From contig NZ_BJCF01000003.1 of the NCBI RefSeq assembly GCF_005402965.1, positions 62,001 to 126,000 of the forward strand: a stretch of 64,000 bases of DNA, written 5' to 3'. Numbering within the stretch: position 1 is the first letter of the stretch; the number at the start of each line of letters is the position of its first letter. The translations under genes were made by a program, and so were the position numbers. The notes beneath the pieces were generated by a model that had not been told where the DNA came from, made no database searches, and saw only the letters and a list, made by a program, of their open reading frames with translations. This stretch comes from Dolichospermum planctonicum. Lineage in GTDB: Bacteria > Cyanobacteriota > Cyanobacteriia > Cyanobacteriales > Nostocaceae. Below are positions 25,402 through 34,992 of the stretch, one piece after another.

Positions 25402-26769
25402 TTAGAGATTGACTGGTTGCTTTTTTCCTGTAGTCGGAGAATGACTACTATTGTTAACAGTTTGCGGTGTTAAAAAAGCTTCTTTCCCTGTAATCAATCG
25501 AGAGCGACGATTACGAGTAATATAATTCCAGGCCCATTGAATTATGACTACTATTTTAGTGTCAAACTCGATTAAGAAGTAGATGTGAATTATTAACCAA
25601 AATACCCAAGCAATAAAACCTGTGAGTTTAATGAAGCCTAAATCTACAACAGCTAAATTTTGCCCAATCATCGCCAAACTACCCACGTCGTTGTAATTAA
25701 ATTGTGGTAAAGTGTGACCTTGAAGTCGGAGTTGAATGAGTTTACCTACATACTCTCCTTCTTGTTTGGCTACGGGTGCAACACCGGGTAAGGGTTTACC
25801 ATTTTGATGGGAGAAGTTGGCTAAGTCTCCAATGACGAAGATATTCTTATGATCCTTGATGGTTAAGTCAGGTTCTACAATGACTCTTGCAGAGAAATCG
25901 CACTCTACATCTGTACGTTCTGCGAGGATTTTCCCCAGAGCCGAACCTTGAACACCAGCAGCCCATAATATAGTTTTTGAGGGAATTTCTGTCAATTCAC
26001 CGTTTTGCTTGAAGGTAACAATGTCATTTTCAATATTCGTAACTCTGGTTTGGGTATGAATAACCACACCCAACTTTTGCAAAGATTCTACTGCTACTTT
26101 GGATAATACTGGGGCAATATGTGGGAGAATGCGATCGCCCCCTTGTAATAGTAAAATTTTCGTTTCTGATGTGTCAATGTTGCGGAAATCTTCTTTAAGA
26201 GTTTTGTATGCCAATTCGGCGATCGCACCGGCTAATTCTACACCGGTTGGACCTCCGCCCACAATCACAAAAGTCAAGAAAGCCTGGCGTTGTTTGGCAT
26301 CAGTTTCTTTTTCTGCTGCTTCAAATGCTGAAAATATCCGCCGCCGCATTTCTATTGCATCTTCCACAGTTTTCAAACCAGGAGCAAATTCTTTCCAGTG
26401 ATCTTTACCAAAATAAGAATGGTTAGCACCTGTGGCTACAATTAATGTATCATAAGGTATGGTTTCATCGCCTAAAATAACTTGTTGTTTTTTGGGGTCA
26501 ATATCAGTTACTTCTCCCAAAAACACTTTTGTATTCTTGCTTTTGCTGAATACAGATCGTAATGGTGCTGAAATATCAGAAGGTGATAATGTACCTGTGG
26601 CAACTTGATATAAAAGCGGCTGAAATAAGTGAAAATTGCGTTTATCAATCAGAGTCACATTTACATTGGTATTAGCCAAAGCCTTTGCCGCATACAATCC
26701 ACCAAACCCACCACCAATGATAACAACCTGATGTGGTGCATTATTCTCGCGTGGAATAACCATAAACAA
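25402..26769 (-). CDS. ndh: Type II NAD(P)H dehydrogenase (NDH-2)
   Basis: The protein has 455 residues. The FAD-binding fold is at the N-terminus (VVIIGGGFGGLYAAKAL, about 15-31), and the second nucleotide-binding fold is at FVIVGGGPTGVELAGA (about 167-182). The GVAPVAKQEGEYVG segment and a hydrophobic C-terminal region (FIAWVFWLIIHIYFLIEF) agree with membrane-attached NDH-2 enzymes, which oxidise NAD(P)H and reduce quinone without pumping protons. In cyanobacteria they act as redox sensors and respiratory entry points. It is a single gene with an AT-rich upstream region. Two ATGs, six bases apart, could serve as start. The length is normal. Confidence 0.88.
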   Translation of the reverse strand: MFMVIPRENNAPHQVVIIGGGFGGLYAAKALANTNVNVTLIDKRNFHLFQPLLYQVATGTLSPSDISAPLRSVFSKSKNTKVFLGEVTDIDPKKQQVILGDETIPYDTLIVATGANHSYFGKDHWKEFAPGLKTVEDAIEMRRRIFSAFEAAEKETDAKQRQAFLTFVIVGGGPTGVELAGAIAELAYKTLKEDFRNIDTSETKILLLQGGDRILPHIAPVLSKVAVESLQKLGVVIHTQTRVTNIENDIVTFKQNGELTEIPSKTILWAAGVQGSALGKILAERTDVECDFSARVIVEPDLTIKDHKNIFVIGDLANFSHQNGKPLPGVAPVAKQEGEYVGKLIQLRLQGHTLPQFNYNDVGSLAMIGQNLAVVDLGFIKLTGFIAWVFWLIIHIYFLIEFDTKIVVIIQWAWNYITRNRRSRLITGKEAFLTPQTVNNSSHSPTTGKKQPVNL

Positions 26770-26895
26770 TATTTCCTTTTGTTAAGAGTCGTGTAACCTT
26801 TCTTAACAAATATGTAACAATATTATAATATGTTTTGCCGTTTATTGAGAACACTAAAAAAAATACTAAAAGTAGTCAAGGTTACTAATATTAAA

Positions 26896-27795
26896 TCATG
26901 GTTGATATGACTGTTCTATAGCTAAATATTCAGGAACATTCATGAGTTCTTGAAAATCTTGGAAATTCATCAAACCCGGTAAATTATCAGTAGTTCCCTG
27001 TGCCTTCAAATGACGGAAACACACATTCATGACTTCAGTGACAGCCATGAGTGCAGTCAGAGGAAAAAAGACAATTTTAAACCCCAAATTTTGCAATTCT
27101 TGAGGAGAAATTGGCGGAGTTTTACCACCTTCGACAATATTTGCAACTAATGGTACATGAGGAAAAGCAGCGGCTATAGTTTGCAACTCTAGCACAGATT
27201 GGGGAGCTTCCACAAACAACACATCTGCACCAGCATTAATATATAATTGACCACGGTCAATAGCTTCTGCTAAACCCAAAGGACCGCGGGCATCAGTTCG
27301 GGCTATAATCACCAAACTACTATCACCTCGCGCTTCTACCGCAGCCCGGATTTTTCCCGCGTGTTCAGTCATAGAAATCACTCGTTTACCTGCAAAATGA
27401 CCGCATTTCTTCGGCCATTCTTGGTCTTCTAAAATTATTCCCGCTAAACCCAATTGAACCGCATCTTGGACGGTTCGCATGACATTTAAAGCGTTACCAT
27501 AACCCGTATCACAATCGGCGATTAAAGGTATATTAATTGACTTAGCTATCCGGCCGATACTGTAAAAATTTTCCGTAGCCGTGAGAAAACCATAGTCAGG
27601 TAAACCCAAGGTAGAAGCAGCAATACCGAAACCGCTAGTAGCAGCGACATCAAAACCCGCTTTTTCTACCAATTTTGCACTCAAACAGTCATAAACACCG
27701 GGAATAACGATAATTTCAGGAAGTGCGAGTAATTCCCGCAGTTTTTGAGCAGCCAACATACCAGTAACCATAAATGGACTATTTTCAGAATACAA
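26896..27795 (-). CDS. Isocitrate lyase / PEP mutase family protein
   Basis: The protein has 299 residues, with a TIM-barrel of the PEP mutase/isocitrate lyase superfamily. Visible are PGVYDCLSAKLVEKAGFDV, DCDTGYGN (metal-binding aspartates), ILEDQEWPKKCGH (the KKCGH active-site loop) and IIARTDAR. The superfamily includes methylisocitrate lyase, oxaloacetate decarboxylase and carboxyphosphonoenolpyruvate mutase; the substrate cannot be fixed here, and the protein is too short to be isocitrate lyase itself. An internal ATG (27771) begins MVTGMLAAQKLREL and may be the true start. The upstream region is occupied by a repeat element (27829-28157), so its promoter must lie close to the gene or within that element. 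Confidence 0.8.
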   Translation of the reverse strand: MYSENSPFMVTGMLAAQKLRELLALPEIIVIPGVYDCLSAKLVEKAGFDVAATSGFGIAASTLGLPDYGFLTATENFYSIGRIAKSINIPLIADCDTGYGNALNVMRTVQDAVQLGLAGIILEDQEWPKKCGHFAGKRVISMTEHAGKIRAAVEARGDSSLVIIARTDARGPLGLAEAIDRGQLYINAGADVLFVEAPQSVLELQTIAAAFPHVPLVANIVEGGKTPPISPQELQNLGFKIVFFPLTALMAVTEVMNVCFRHLKAQGTTDNLPGLMNFQDFQELMNVPEYLAIEQSYQP

Positions 27796-27828
27796 TAAAT
27801 ACTGTAAAAACGGTTTAGGAAACCTACA

Positions 27829-28157
27829 ATAGGGCTTGCTGAATAAGTTGTCTGTGAGGGGAGGGAACAGGGGACAGGTGATAGGTGACAGGGGACAGGG
27901 AACAGGGGACAGGGAACAGGGGACAGGGGACAGGTGATAGGTGACAGGTGATAGGTGACAGGGAACAGGGGACAGGGAACAGTTTTAACTGTCTGGATAT
28001 CCTCAATTTTCCAAATCCGACAAAGAAAAATGCAATTCATTTTGAGACACCATTAGCCAAAACCTGGCACTAAACCTGGCACTTTTTTGTGGTAAAAATC
28101 CGCGAAACCCTTTACCGTTTGTTAATAAATGGTTTTAGGTTTTTCAGCAAGCCCTAC
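27829..28157. mobile_element. Non-autonomous repeat element with STRR heptamer tract
   Basis: The element is bounded by inverted AGGGCTTGCTGAA(T/A)AA ends (27831-27846 and, inverted, 28141-28155). It contains a heptamer-type tract (GGTGACA/GGGGACA/GGGAACA variants, 27858-27980) followed by CAGTTTTAACTGTCTGGATA and further unique sequence. The block from CAGTTTTAACTG recurs at 63964-64000, also right after an STRR tract. A single related end (AGGGTTTGCTGAAAAA) lies at about 59856. No transposase is present. Confidence 0.6.
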
Positions 28158-28255
28158 AATATTGATTGTAATTCTTCCTTTGCGTCTTTGCTCCTTTGCT
28201 CCTTGACGCGAAATCAAATTAAATATTTTTAAATTCACATTTAAATTAATCACAA

Positions 28256-29677
28256 ATGAGTAAACCCATAGAAGTTCGCAACCCCCGCACAGGTAAATTT
28301 GATTATGTCATTGTTCCTCCACCACCAAAATTACTTTCCCAGCAATGTCACAGGCTGCGGAGAGGACAAATTATCTGGCAAAAATTAGCAGTTGAGGAAA
28401 GAATTGCGGCCTTAAAAAAATGGAAACAAGCTATATTATCAGAACGGACTCAATTAACAGAAGCTTTAGTTAGTGATACGGGTAGATTATCAACATCAAT
28501 CATGGAAATAGATTCATTTCTTGCTAATATTGATAAATGGTGTAATTTAGCTCCGCAATTACTACAAAGCACGGCAAAAAATACATCTATTCCTTTTATT
28601 TCCTTACAACAAACTGCTGTTCCTTATCCTCTTGTTGGCGTAATTAGTCCTTGGAACTTTCCCCTATCTTTGTCCACCATTGATACAATTCCTGCCTTAT
28701 TAGCTGGTTGTGCTGTGATAGTTAAACCCAGTGAAATAACTCCTCGTTTTGTCGCTCCTTTAATGACTTCCGTAAACAATATACCCCAATTAAGAGAGGT
28801 TTTAAATTTTGTGGAAGGAGGAGCACAAACAGGAGCAGCTTTAATTGAAGATGTAGATTTAATTTGTTTTACAGGGAGTGTGGAAACTGGGCGTTTAGTC
28901 GCTGAAAATGCGGCAATTAATTTTATTCCAGCTTTTTTAGAATTGGGAGGAAAAGACCCGGCTATTGTTTTAAAATCAGCGGATTTAGATTTAGCAACTT
29001 CAGCAATTTTATGGGCTTCTGTAACTAATACAGGACAGTCATGTTCAGCCATTGAAAGAATTTATGTTGCTGAATCTATATTTGAAGAATTTTATCATCA
29101 ATTAGTGACTAAAGCCCATCAATTAAAACTAGCTTACCCAACTATTGACAGTGGTGAAATTGGTCCAATTATTTCTGAAAAACAAGCAGCTATTATTAAT
29201 GATCATTTACAAGATGCTATGTTAAAAGGGGCTGTAATTCACTGTGGTGGTAAAGTAGAAGAATTAGGTGGAGGTTGGTGGTGTCGTCCCACAGTTATCA
29301 CTCAAGTTAACCATTCCATGCAGATAATGACTGAAGAAACATTTGGACCGATTATGCCTGTGATGTCTTTTGCTAATCTTGAAGAAGCGATAAATTTAGC
29401 CAATGATTCTATTTATGGACTTAGTGCTGCTGTATTTGCAGAATCAGACGAATTAGCAATAGAAGTTGCCAATCAAATAGAAGCTGGTACTATTAGTATT
29501 AATGATGCTGGTTTAAGTTCATTAATTAATGAAGGAGACAGAAATGCTTTTAAATTTTCTGGTTTGGGAGGTTCACGGATTGGTACAATGGGTTTAAATC
29601 GCTTCTTACGAAAAAAAGCATTTTTGATGAAAACTAACTCTAGTAAAGATCCTTGGTGGTTTAATGATGGAAATTAA
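28256..29677 (+). CDS. Aldehyde dehydrogenase family protein
   Basis: The protein has 473 residues. ALDH signatures are clear: GVISPWNFPLSLSTIDTIPA, KPSEITP, FTGSVETGR for NAD(P) binding, LELGGKDPAIV with the general-base glutamate, and NTGQSCSAIERIYV with the catalytic cysteine. It oxidises an aldehyde to the acid; sequence does not fix the substrate, though similar cyanobacterial enzymes have been linked to fatty aldehydes and apocarotenals. The first ATG (28256) gives a normal family start. It stands alone, between the STRR element and hisS. Confidence 0.88.
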   Translation: MSKPIEVRNPRTGKFDYVIVPPPPKLLSQQCHRLRRGQIIWQKLAVEERIAALKKWKQAILSERTQLTEALVSDTGRLSTSIMEIDSFLANIDKWCNLAPQLLQSTAKNTSIPFISLQQTAVPYPLVGVISPWNFPLSLSTIDTIPALLAGCAVIVKPSEITPRFVAPLMTSVNNIPQLREVLNFVEGGAQTGAALIEDVDLICFTGSVETGRLVAENAAINFIPAFLELGGKDPAIVLKSADLDLATSAILWASVTNTGQSCSAIERIYVAESIFEEFYHQLVTKAHQLKLAYPTIDSGEIGPIISEKQAAIINDHLQDAMLKGAVIHCGGKVEELGGGWWCRPTVITQVNHSMQIMTEETFGPIMPVMSFANLEEAINLANDSIYGLSAAVFAESDELAIEVANQIEAGTISINDAGLSSLINEGDRNAFKFSGLGGSRIGTMGLNRFLRKKAFLMKTNSSKDPWWFNDGN

Positions 29678-29921
29678 CCATATAGGATATGAGCCTGTTT
29701 AGCAAAAATGTAGTAAAACAAAGATAAAGTAAACTTAAATAGTAGTAAGTAGTAGGGTTTGTTAGCGTCAGCATAACCCACGGACATATAAGGTGCGTTA
29801 CGGCTAATCATTAATCTTTAAAGGTAACAAATATTCTCAAGCCGTAACACACCCTACTTAATATTTACTACTTAATATTTACTAATACTCTAGTTAATTT
29901 CCCATTTAGTAAGGTAAGAAC

Positions 29922-31316
29922 ATGACTAAAAATGACAAAATCAACTTTTCTACTCCCAGTGGTTTTCCTGAATTTCTACCCAGCGAAAAGCGACTAGAAG
30001 TACATTTACTAGATATTATTCGCAAGGTTTTTGAAAGTTATGGTTTTACACCCATTGAAACCCCAGCAGTGGAACGGTTAGAAGTGTTGCAAGCTAAAGG
30101 TAATCAAGGTGATAATATTATTTATGGTATCGAACCAATTTTACCACCAAATCGTCAAGCAGAAAAGGATAAATCGGGAGAAACTGGTTCAGAAGCTAGA
30201 GCTTTAAAATTTGATCAAACTGTTCCTTTTGCTGCTTATATTGCACGTCATTTGAATGAATTGACTTTTCCCTTTGCTCGTTATCAAATGGATATGGTAT
30301 TCCGGGGAGAACGGGCAAAAGATGGACGTTTTCGGCAGTTTCGACAATGTGATATTGATGTGGTTGCTCGTGGTCAACTCAGTTTACTTTATGATGCCCA
30401 AATGCCGGCAATTATTACGGAAATCTTTGAAAAAATTAATATTGGTGATTTTGTTATTCGCATGAATAACCGCAAAATCCTCACAGGTTTTTTTCAGTCT
30501 GTAGGAATTGCAGAACAGCAAATTAAAACCTGTATTAGTATTATTGATAATTTGGAAAAAATTGGCGAGGTTAAGGTTAAACAAGAGTTAGAAAAAGAAG
30601 GTATTTCTTGCGAACAAACGGAGAAAATTATTGAGTTTATTAAAATTGATGGTAGTGTTGATGATATTTTAGATAAACTCAAACATTTAGCCGAAAATAT
30701 TCCCGAAGCAGCAGAATTTAATTTAGGGGTAACGGAATTAGCAACTGTGGTTAATGGGGTGAGAAATTTAGGAGTTGCTGATAAACGTTTTTGTATTGAT
30801 TTATCTATTGCTCGTGGTTTAAATTACTATACTGGCACGGTTTATGAAACTACTCTATTAGGCCATGAGGCTTTGGGGAGTATTTGTTCTGGTGGGAGAT
30901 ATGAAGAATTAGTAGGAATTTTTATCGGTGAAAAAATGCCTGGTGTGGGTATTTCTATCGGTTTAACTCGGTTAATTAGTCGCTTGTTAAAAGCGGGTAT
31001 TCTTAATAGTTTATCTGCGACACCAACTCAGGTAGTGGTAGTGAATATGCAAGAGGATTTAATGCCTATGTATTTACAAATATCACAACAATTACGTCAA
31101 GGGGGGATTAATGTTGTAACTAACTTTGAAAAACGCCCTTTAGGTAAACAATTTCAAGCCGCAGATAAACAAGGAATTAGGTTTTGTGTAATTATTGGTG
31201 GGGAGGAAGCAGCAGCGCAAAAATCGTCGTTAAAAGATCTACAAAGTGGTGAACAAATAGAAGTAAATTTGGCAGATTTGGTAGAGGAAATTAAACGGAG
31301 AATTACTAATCATTAA
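29922..31316 (+). CDS. hisS: Histidyl-tRNA synthetase
   Basis: The protein has 464 residues. Class II synthetase motif 2 is at FRGERAKDGRFRQFRQCDID, and the two HisRS-specific motifs are LSIARGLNYYTGTVYE (HisA) and GSICSGGRYEELVG (HisB). A C-terminal anticodon-binding domain begins near residue 370 (VVVVNMQEDLMP). The N-terminus, NFSTPSGFPEFLPSEKRLE, is typical for the cyanobacterial form with a DNIIYGIEPILPP insert. The upstream 240 bases contain an inverted repeat of the 'tagggtgtgttacggc' family (29752-29864). A MITE starts 4 bases after the stop and may terminate transcription. Confidence 0.93.
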   Translation: MTKNDKINFSTPSGFPEFLPSEKRLEVHLLDIIRKVFESYGFTPIETPAVERLEVLQAKGNQGDNIIYGIEPILPPNRQAEKDKSGETGSEARALKFDQTVPFAAYIARHLNELTFPFARYQMDMVFRGERAKDGRFRQFRQCDIDVVARGQLSLLYDAQMPAIITEIFEKINIGDFVIRMNNRKILTGFFQSVGIAEQQIKTCISIIDNLEKIGEVKVKQELEKEGISCEQTEKIIEFIKIDGSVDDILDKLKHLAENIPEAAEFNLGVTELATVVNGVRNLGVADKRFCIDLSIARGLNYYTGTVYETTLLGHEALGSICSGGRYEELVGIFIGEKMPGVGISIGLTRLISRLLKAGILNSLSATPTQVVVVNMQEDLMPMYLQISQQLRQGGINVVTNFEKRPLGKQFQAADKQGIRFCVIIGGEEAAAQKSSLKDLQSGEQIEVNLADLVEEIKRRITNH

Positions 31317-31319
31317 ACA

Positions 31320-31425
31320 TACAGCAAGTAGCTTTGAGTGAGGTACACTTTGTGCAGGCAAGATGCCCGCACCACAAGAGTTTTATTATTAATATCTGTA
31401 CTTCATAATATCGGGAACTGCTGTA
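31320..31425 (+). mobile_element. MITE, type A
   Basis: A 106-bp copy with ends TACAGCAAGTAGC and GGGAACTGCTGTA and the hairpin GCAGGCAAGATGCCCGC (one base changed in the left arm). It lies directly after hisS. A second small hairpin follows at about 31479-31505 (GTAGAGATGTT...AACGTCTCTAC). Confidence 0.75.
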
Positions 31426-31545
31426 ATTAAAGATTAGACCTCGACCAAATTTAACTATACTTTATGCACAAACCTTGTAGAGATGTTATAGAAAACGTCT
31501 CTACATTCTCTAAATTGTAGAGAGAAAAAGGCAATATAGCAGCTT

Positions 31546-32145
31546 TTAATCTAACTCTCTCCGTCCTTCTAATGCTCTGGCCAGGGTTAATTCATCAGCG
31601 TATTCTAAATCACCACCTACGGGTAAACCAAAGGCAATACGAGTTACTTTAGTAAAGGGTTTGAGTAGTTGAGCTATGTATAATGTTGTCGTTTCCCCTT
31701 CGATACTGGGACTAATGGCTAAAATCACCTCTTGGGGTTTTTGTCCGCTTACCCGTCTCACTAAAGCTTGAATAGTTAACTGTTCGGGACCAATACCATC
31801 CATGGGGGAAATTACGCCACCTAAAACATGATATTTACCTTTATATTCGCGGGTTTTTTCTAAGGCAATCAGATCACGAGAATCTGCAACTACACAAATA
31901 GTGCTATTATCTCGCTGAGGATGACGACAAATTTCACATACTGGGTCTGCGGACAGGTGAAAACAAACTTGACACAAACCCACTTGTTTTTTTGCGTCAA
32001 TAAGTGCTTGAGCTAAAGCTTCTACTTCTGCTTCTGGTCTTTTTAAGATGTGCAAGGCTAATCGTTGGGCGCTTTTGGGACCAACTCCGGGTAGCCGTTG
32101 CAGTTGTTCAATTAATCGAGCTAAGGGACGTGCGTAAACCGTAAT
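31546..32145 (-). CDS. recR: Recombination mediator RecR, probable ATT start
   Basis: From the ATT at 32145 the protein has 199 residues, the normal RecR length. The helix-hairpin-helix motif ([20 protein letters not shown]), four-cysteine zinc finger ([16 protein letters not shown]) and Toprim region ([37 protein letters not shown]) are all present. Homologues start M-TVYARPL or similar; here the codon in that place is ATT, preceded by a strong GGAGG four bases earlier. An in-frame ATG at 32202 would add 19 residues unlike the family and has no good ribosome site. RecR works with RecF/RecO to load RecA on gapped DNA. Confidence 0.9.
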   Translation of the reverse strand: MTVYARPLARLIEQLQRLPGVGPKSAQRLALHILKRPEAEVEALAQALIDAKKQVGLCQVCFHLSADPVCEICRHPQRDNSTICVVADSRDLIALEKTREYKGKYHVLGGVISPMDGIGPEQLTIQALVRRVSGQKPQEVILAISPSIEGETTTLYIAQLLKPFTKVTRIAFGLPVGGDLEYADELTLARALEGRRELD

Positions 32146-32217
32146 TTTACCTCCGGGCTTTTTCTCTATTTTACAATAAATATGTTTTGCACCAAGGCAC
32201 AAAGGAGCAAAGATGCA

Positions 32218-32544
32218 ATGTTAGATATTACGCTCAAAGAAACTAGAGTTTATCGAGAAATTAAAGAGGAAGGAAGGGAAGAGGGAAGAGAAGAAGGACT
32301 GGAGGAAGGACTAGAACAAGGTCTGGAACAAGGAATAGAACAAGGCATACAACAAGCGACAATTGGTTTGGTGATTCGACAACTAACAAAGCGGTTTGGT
32401 AAAATATCTCAAAGAAAGATAAAATCTATTTCTGGTTTACCATTATCTGTTTTGGAAGAATTGAGCGAAGCACTTTTAGATTTTAATAGTTTAGCTGATT
32501 TGCAATCTTGGTTATTAATACATAGTCCGGGAAAAATTGACTAA
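32218..32544 (+). CDS. DUF4351-containing fragment of an Rpn/PD-(D/E)XK family protein
   Basis: The frame gives 108 residues from ATG 32218 (an earlier ATG at 32182 lies in sequence shared with the recR upstream region). After a short lead comes a Glu/Gly/Gln-rich run ([20 protein letters not shown]) and then a C-terminal DUF4351 domain ([29 protein letters not shown]). Full proteins of this type carry an N-terminal Rpn-like nuclease/transposase domain of about 200 residues, which is missing here. It is therefore a 5'-truncated relic or a minimal tail gene. Its end overlaps miaE by 4 bases, convergently. Confidence 0.6.
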   Translation: MLDITLKETRVYREIKEEGREEGREEGLEEGLEQGLEQGIEQGIQQATIGLVIRQLTKRFGKISQRKIKSISGLPLSVLEELSEALLDFNSLADLQSWLLIHSPGKID

Positions 32545-33140
32545 CTATGTATTCTCGGTTCTGGGTGTAAAGTTGATAATAATTGACTTTCCACCTCTGC
32601 TAATTCATCTAATCTATCCATGACAATTTTTCGCTCAAAATAGGTATCCGCTAAAACCCAATATGTGCCAAAATGTCGGGCTTCTGAGGCCATTAAACTG
32701 CGGTAAAATTGAGCTAATTCTGGTTCTGGACAATTAGCAGCTAGAAGTCCTAAACGTTCATGGCTGCGGGCTTCTATTAAACCGGTAACGAGTAAAGAGT
32801 CTAAAAATCTATGGGGTTCTTGGCCGCGAACTTGGGATTTTAAGCCGGCACCGTAGGGGGGTGCGGATAGGGCTGTAAGTTTGATCTGACGGCGTTCTAG
32901 CCATTGGTTGACCAGTTCAAAGTGTTCTAATTCTTCACAAGCGATCGCTGTTAATTCCCTAACCATTTTATGATGAGAAGGATAACGAAACATCATATTT
33001 AATGCTACTCCGGCGGCTTTGCGTTCACAGTGGGAGTGATCTAATAAAATAATATCAAGATTAGCGATCGCTTGCTCTACCCAAGCATCATTAGTAGGTT
33101 GTTTGAGAGCATTAATAGTGGGTAAAGGTGAACTCAGCAC
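32541..33140 (-). CDS. miaE: tRNA-(ms2io6A)-hydroxylase MiaE-like
   Basis: The protein has 199 residues. It has a ferritin-like diiron fold with ligand motifs in order: DHSHCERKAAG, ACEELEHFE, GLIEARSHERL and MASEARHFGTYW. MiaE hydroxylates the isopentenyl side chain of ms2i6A-37 in tRNA with O2 and a diiron centre. The length and four-helix arrangement match the bacterial family. It lies between the MerA-like operon and the DUF4351 fragment, apparently a single gene. The start ATG at 33140 has no strong ribosome site visible. Confidence 0.85.
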   Translation of the reverse strand: MLSSPLPTINALKQPTNDAWVEQAIANLDIILLDHSHCERKAAGVALNMMFRYPSHHKMVRELTAIACEELEHFELVNQWLERRQIKLTALSAPPYGAGLKSQVRGQEPHRFLDSLLVTGLIEARSHERLGLLAANCPEPELAQFYRSLMASEARHFGTYWVLADTYFERKIVMDRLDELAEVESQLLSTLHPEPRIHS

Positions 33141-33219
33141 AGCAAAAATAACTCCGAGTTGAACAATTTAGCTAATTAATTTTACAGTGATTTTCTGTAA
33201 TTGCTGATTTTTTTGATAA

Positions 33220-34767
33220 TTAAGAAAACTTTGTTAAGAATCTCAATAACTGCTTGGTTTTTGGTGTTAGTAAGCTGCGACGATAAGCGTCTGCGGCTTT
33301 TTTAATTGCTTCTGCTTGGGTTGGGTAAGGATGAATTACACTACTAAGTTTACTTAAACCAATTTTATTGACAATAGCTGTGGTAATTTCCGAAATCATC
33401 TCCCCAGCATGATTAGCAACAATGGTTGCACCGAGAATTTGATCTGATCCTTTCTGGTGATGAATCTTTAAAAAACCAGATTCTTCCTGATCTGCGATCG
33501 CTCGATCTATACTTCTAAAGGGAATCTTGATAGTTTCTATTTCTATCCCCAATTTTTGAGCGTCATTTTCATACATTCCCACATGAGCAATTTCCGGGCT
33601 AGTATATGTCACCCAGGGCATGATTAAACTACTGAGTTTAGATCGTCCCCAACCAAAGGGGGAAAATAGAGTATTTTTAATCACAATTCGCGCCGCCGCA
33701 TCAGCTGCGTGAGTAAATTTCCAATTCATGCAGACATCACCAGCGGCGTAAATTTTGGGATTTGTAGTTTGCAAATAATCATTCACTTTGACACCCAAAT
33801 TCTGATCATATTCTACACCTACTGCTGCCAAATTCAAATTCTCTACATTGGGACACCGTCCCGCACCAACTAATATTTCATCAACTGTCACCGAGTCTCG
33901 TTCACTATTCACAGAAAAATAGAGTCGTTTTCCCTCGGTTACTGTCACCACTTCTTCTAATTGACAATTTAATACTAAACGAATACCTTCATCAATTAAA
34001 ACTTTTTGTAAAATTTCTGCTGCTTCCCTATCTTCCTTGTTTAAAATCTGTGAACCACGATCAAATAATATTACCTCACAACCCAACCTGCGAAATGTTT
34101 GGGCTAATTCACAACCAATAGGACCACCACCAATGATTGCTAATTTTTCTGGTTTTTGAGTTAGAGAAAAAACAGTTTCATTAGTTAAATAACCCGCTGC
34201 TTCAATTCCGCGAATTTTCGGTTTAATAGCCCTAGCACCCGTAGCAATTACAGCTTTTTTAAATTTTAATGTTTTCTGGGCAACTTCTATAGTATTATTA
34301 TTTGTAAATTTACCATCACCTAAAAAAACATCAATTCCTAAACCTTTAAATCTTTCCACGGAATCATGATGACTAATACTAGCCCGAATGCGTCGCATTC
34401 TTTCCATAACTGTGGAAAAATCAATATCAAATTGTTGGGAAATATTAACACCTAAATCCTTAGCTTTCTGCATTTCTCCAACTACACGGGAAGAACGAAT
34501 TAAACATTTAGAAGGTATACAACCAAAATTTAAACAATCTCCTCCCATAAGATTTTTTTCAATTAATGCGACTTTTAGACCTATATCTAAACCCGCAGCA
34601 CCCGCAGCCACAACTAAACCCGCAGTTCCCCCACCAATTACTACCAAATCATACAAATCAGCCCCTTGGGGATTAACCCAATTATCGGGGTGAACATTTT
34701 TGAGTAGTTTTTGATTATACTCATCCATGGGACGAATTGTTACTCTTGGAGATTCGGGAATTGACAT
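33220..34767 (-). CDS. MerA-like pyridine nucleotide-disulfide oxidoreductase
   Basis: The protein has 515 residues. FAD fold LVVIGGGTAGLVVAAGAAGL (about 42-61), redox-active disulfide GGDCLNFGCIPSK (about 76-88), NAD(P) fold LAIIGGGPIGCELAQTF, and a C-terminal dimerisation domain with HPYPTQAEAIK. There is no N-terminal heavy-metal domain and no C-terminal vicinal cysteine pair, so mercury reduction is not supported. The 40-residue N-terminal lead is typical of the cyanobacterial 'mercuric reductase' subfamily. It is the last gene of a likely operon with a TVP38 protein, a glycosyltransferase and a DUF6737 protein; the gap to the upstream gene is 225 bases. Confidence 0.82.
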   Translation of the reverse strand: MSIPESPRVTIRPMDEYNQKLLKNVHPDNWVNPQGADLYDLVVIGGGTAGLVVAAGAAGLDIGLKVALIEKNLMGGDCLNFGCIPSKCLIRSSRVVGEMQKAKDLGVNISQQFDIDFSTVMERMRRIRASISHHDSVERFKGLGIDVFLGDGKFTNNNTIEVAQKTLKFKKAVIATGARAIKPKIRGIEAAGYLTNETVFSLTQKPEKLAIIGGGPIGCELAQTFRRLGCEVILFDRGSQILNKEDREAAEILQKVLIDEGIRLVLNCQLEEVVTVTEGKRLYFSVNSERDSVTVDEILVGAGRCPNVENLNLAAVGVEYDQNLGVKVNDYLQTTNPKIYAAGDVCMNWKFTHAADAAARIVIKNTLFSPFGWGRSKLSSLIMPWVTYTSPEIAHVGMYENDAQKLGIEIETIKIPFRSIDRAIADQEESGFLKIHHQKGSDQILGATIVANHAGEMISEITTAIVNKIGLSKLSSVIHPYPTQAEAIKKAADAYRRSLLTPKTKQLLRFLTKFS

Positions 34768-34992
34768 TTATTTTACCTCTAAATTATCAAGGATAAAGGA
34801 TAAAGTATTTTTTGATTATCTAATCTTTATTTAATAAATAGATCATCATCAAAAATTTGTCAGTTTTATATTTAACAAATCTAGAATATTTCAGAGTTGG
34901 GGAGATTAATCATTAGCAGTGAAGCACTGATATATAATCATACTTTCCTAGTAATAACACTAATATTTAAGTTTACTAAATGCTTAGGAAAA

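Noticed and set aside
27681-28040. Minus-strand frames rich in CPLFPVTYHLSP
   Set aside because: They are translations of the STRR tract in the repeat element.
33220-34767. True mercuric reductase
   Set aside because: The C-terminal vicinal cysteines and the N-terminal metal-binding domain are missing, so only the general flavoprotein family is claimed.
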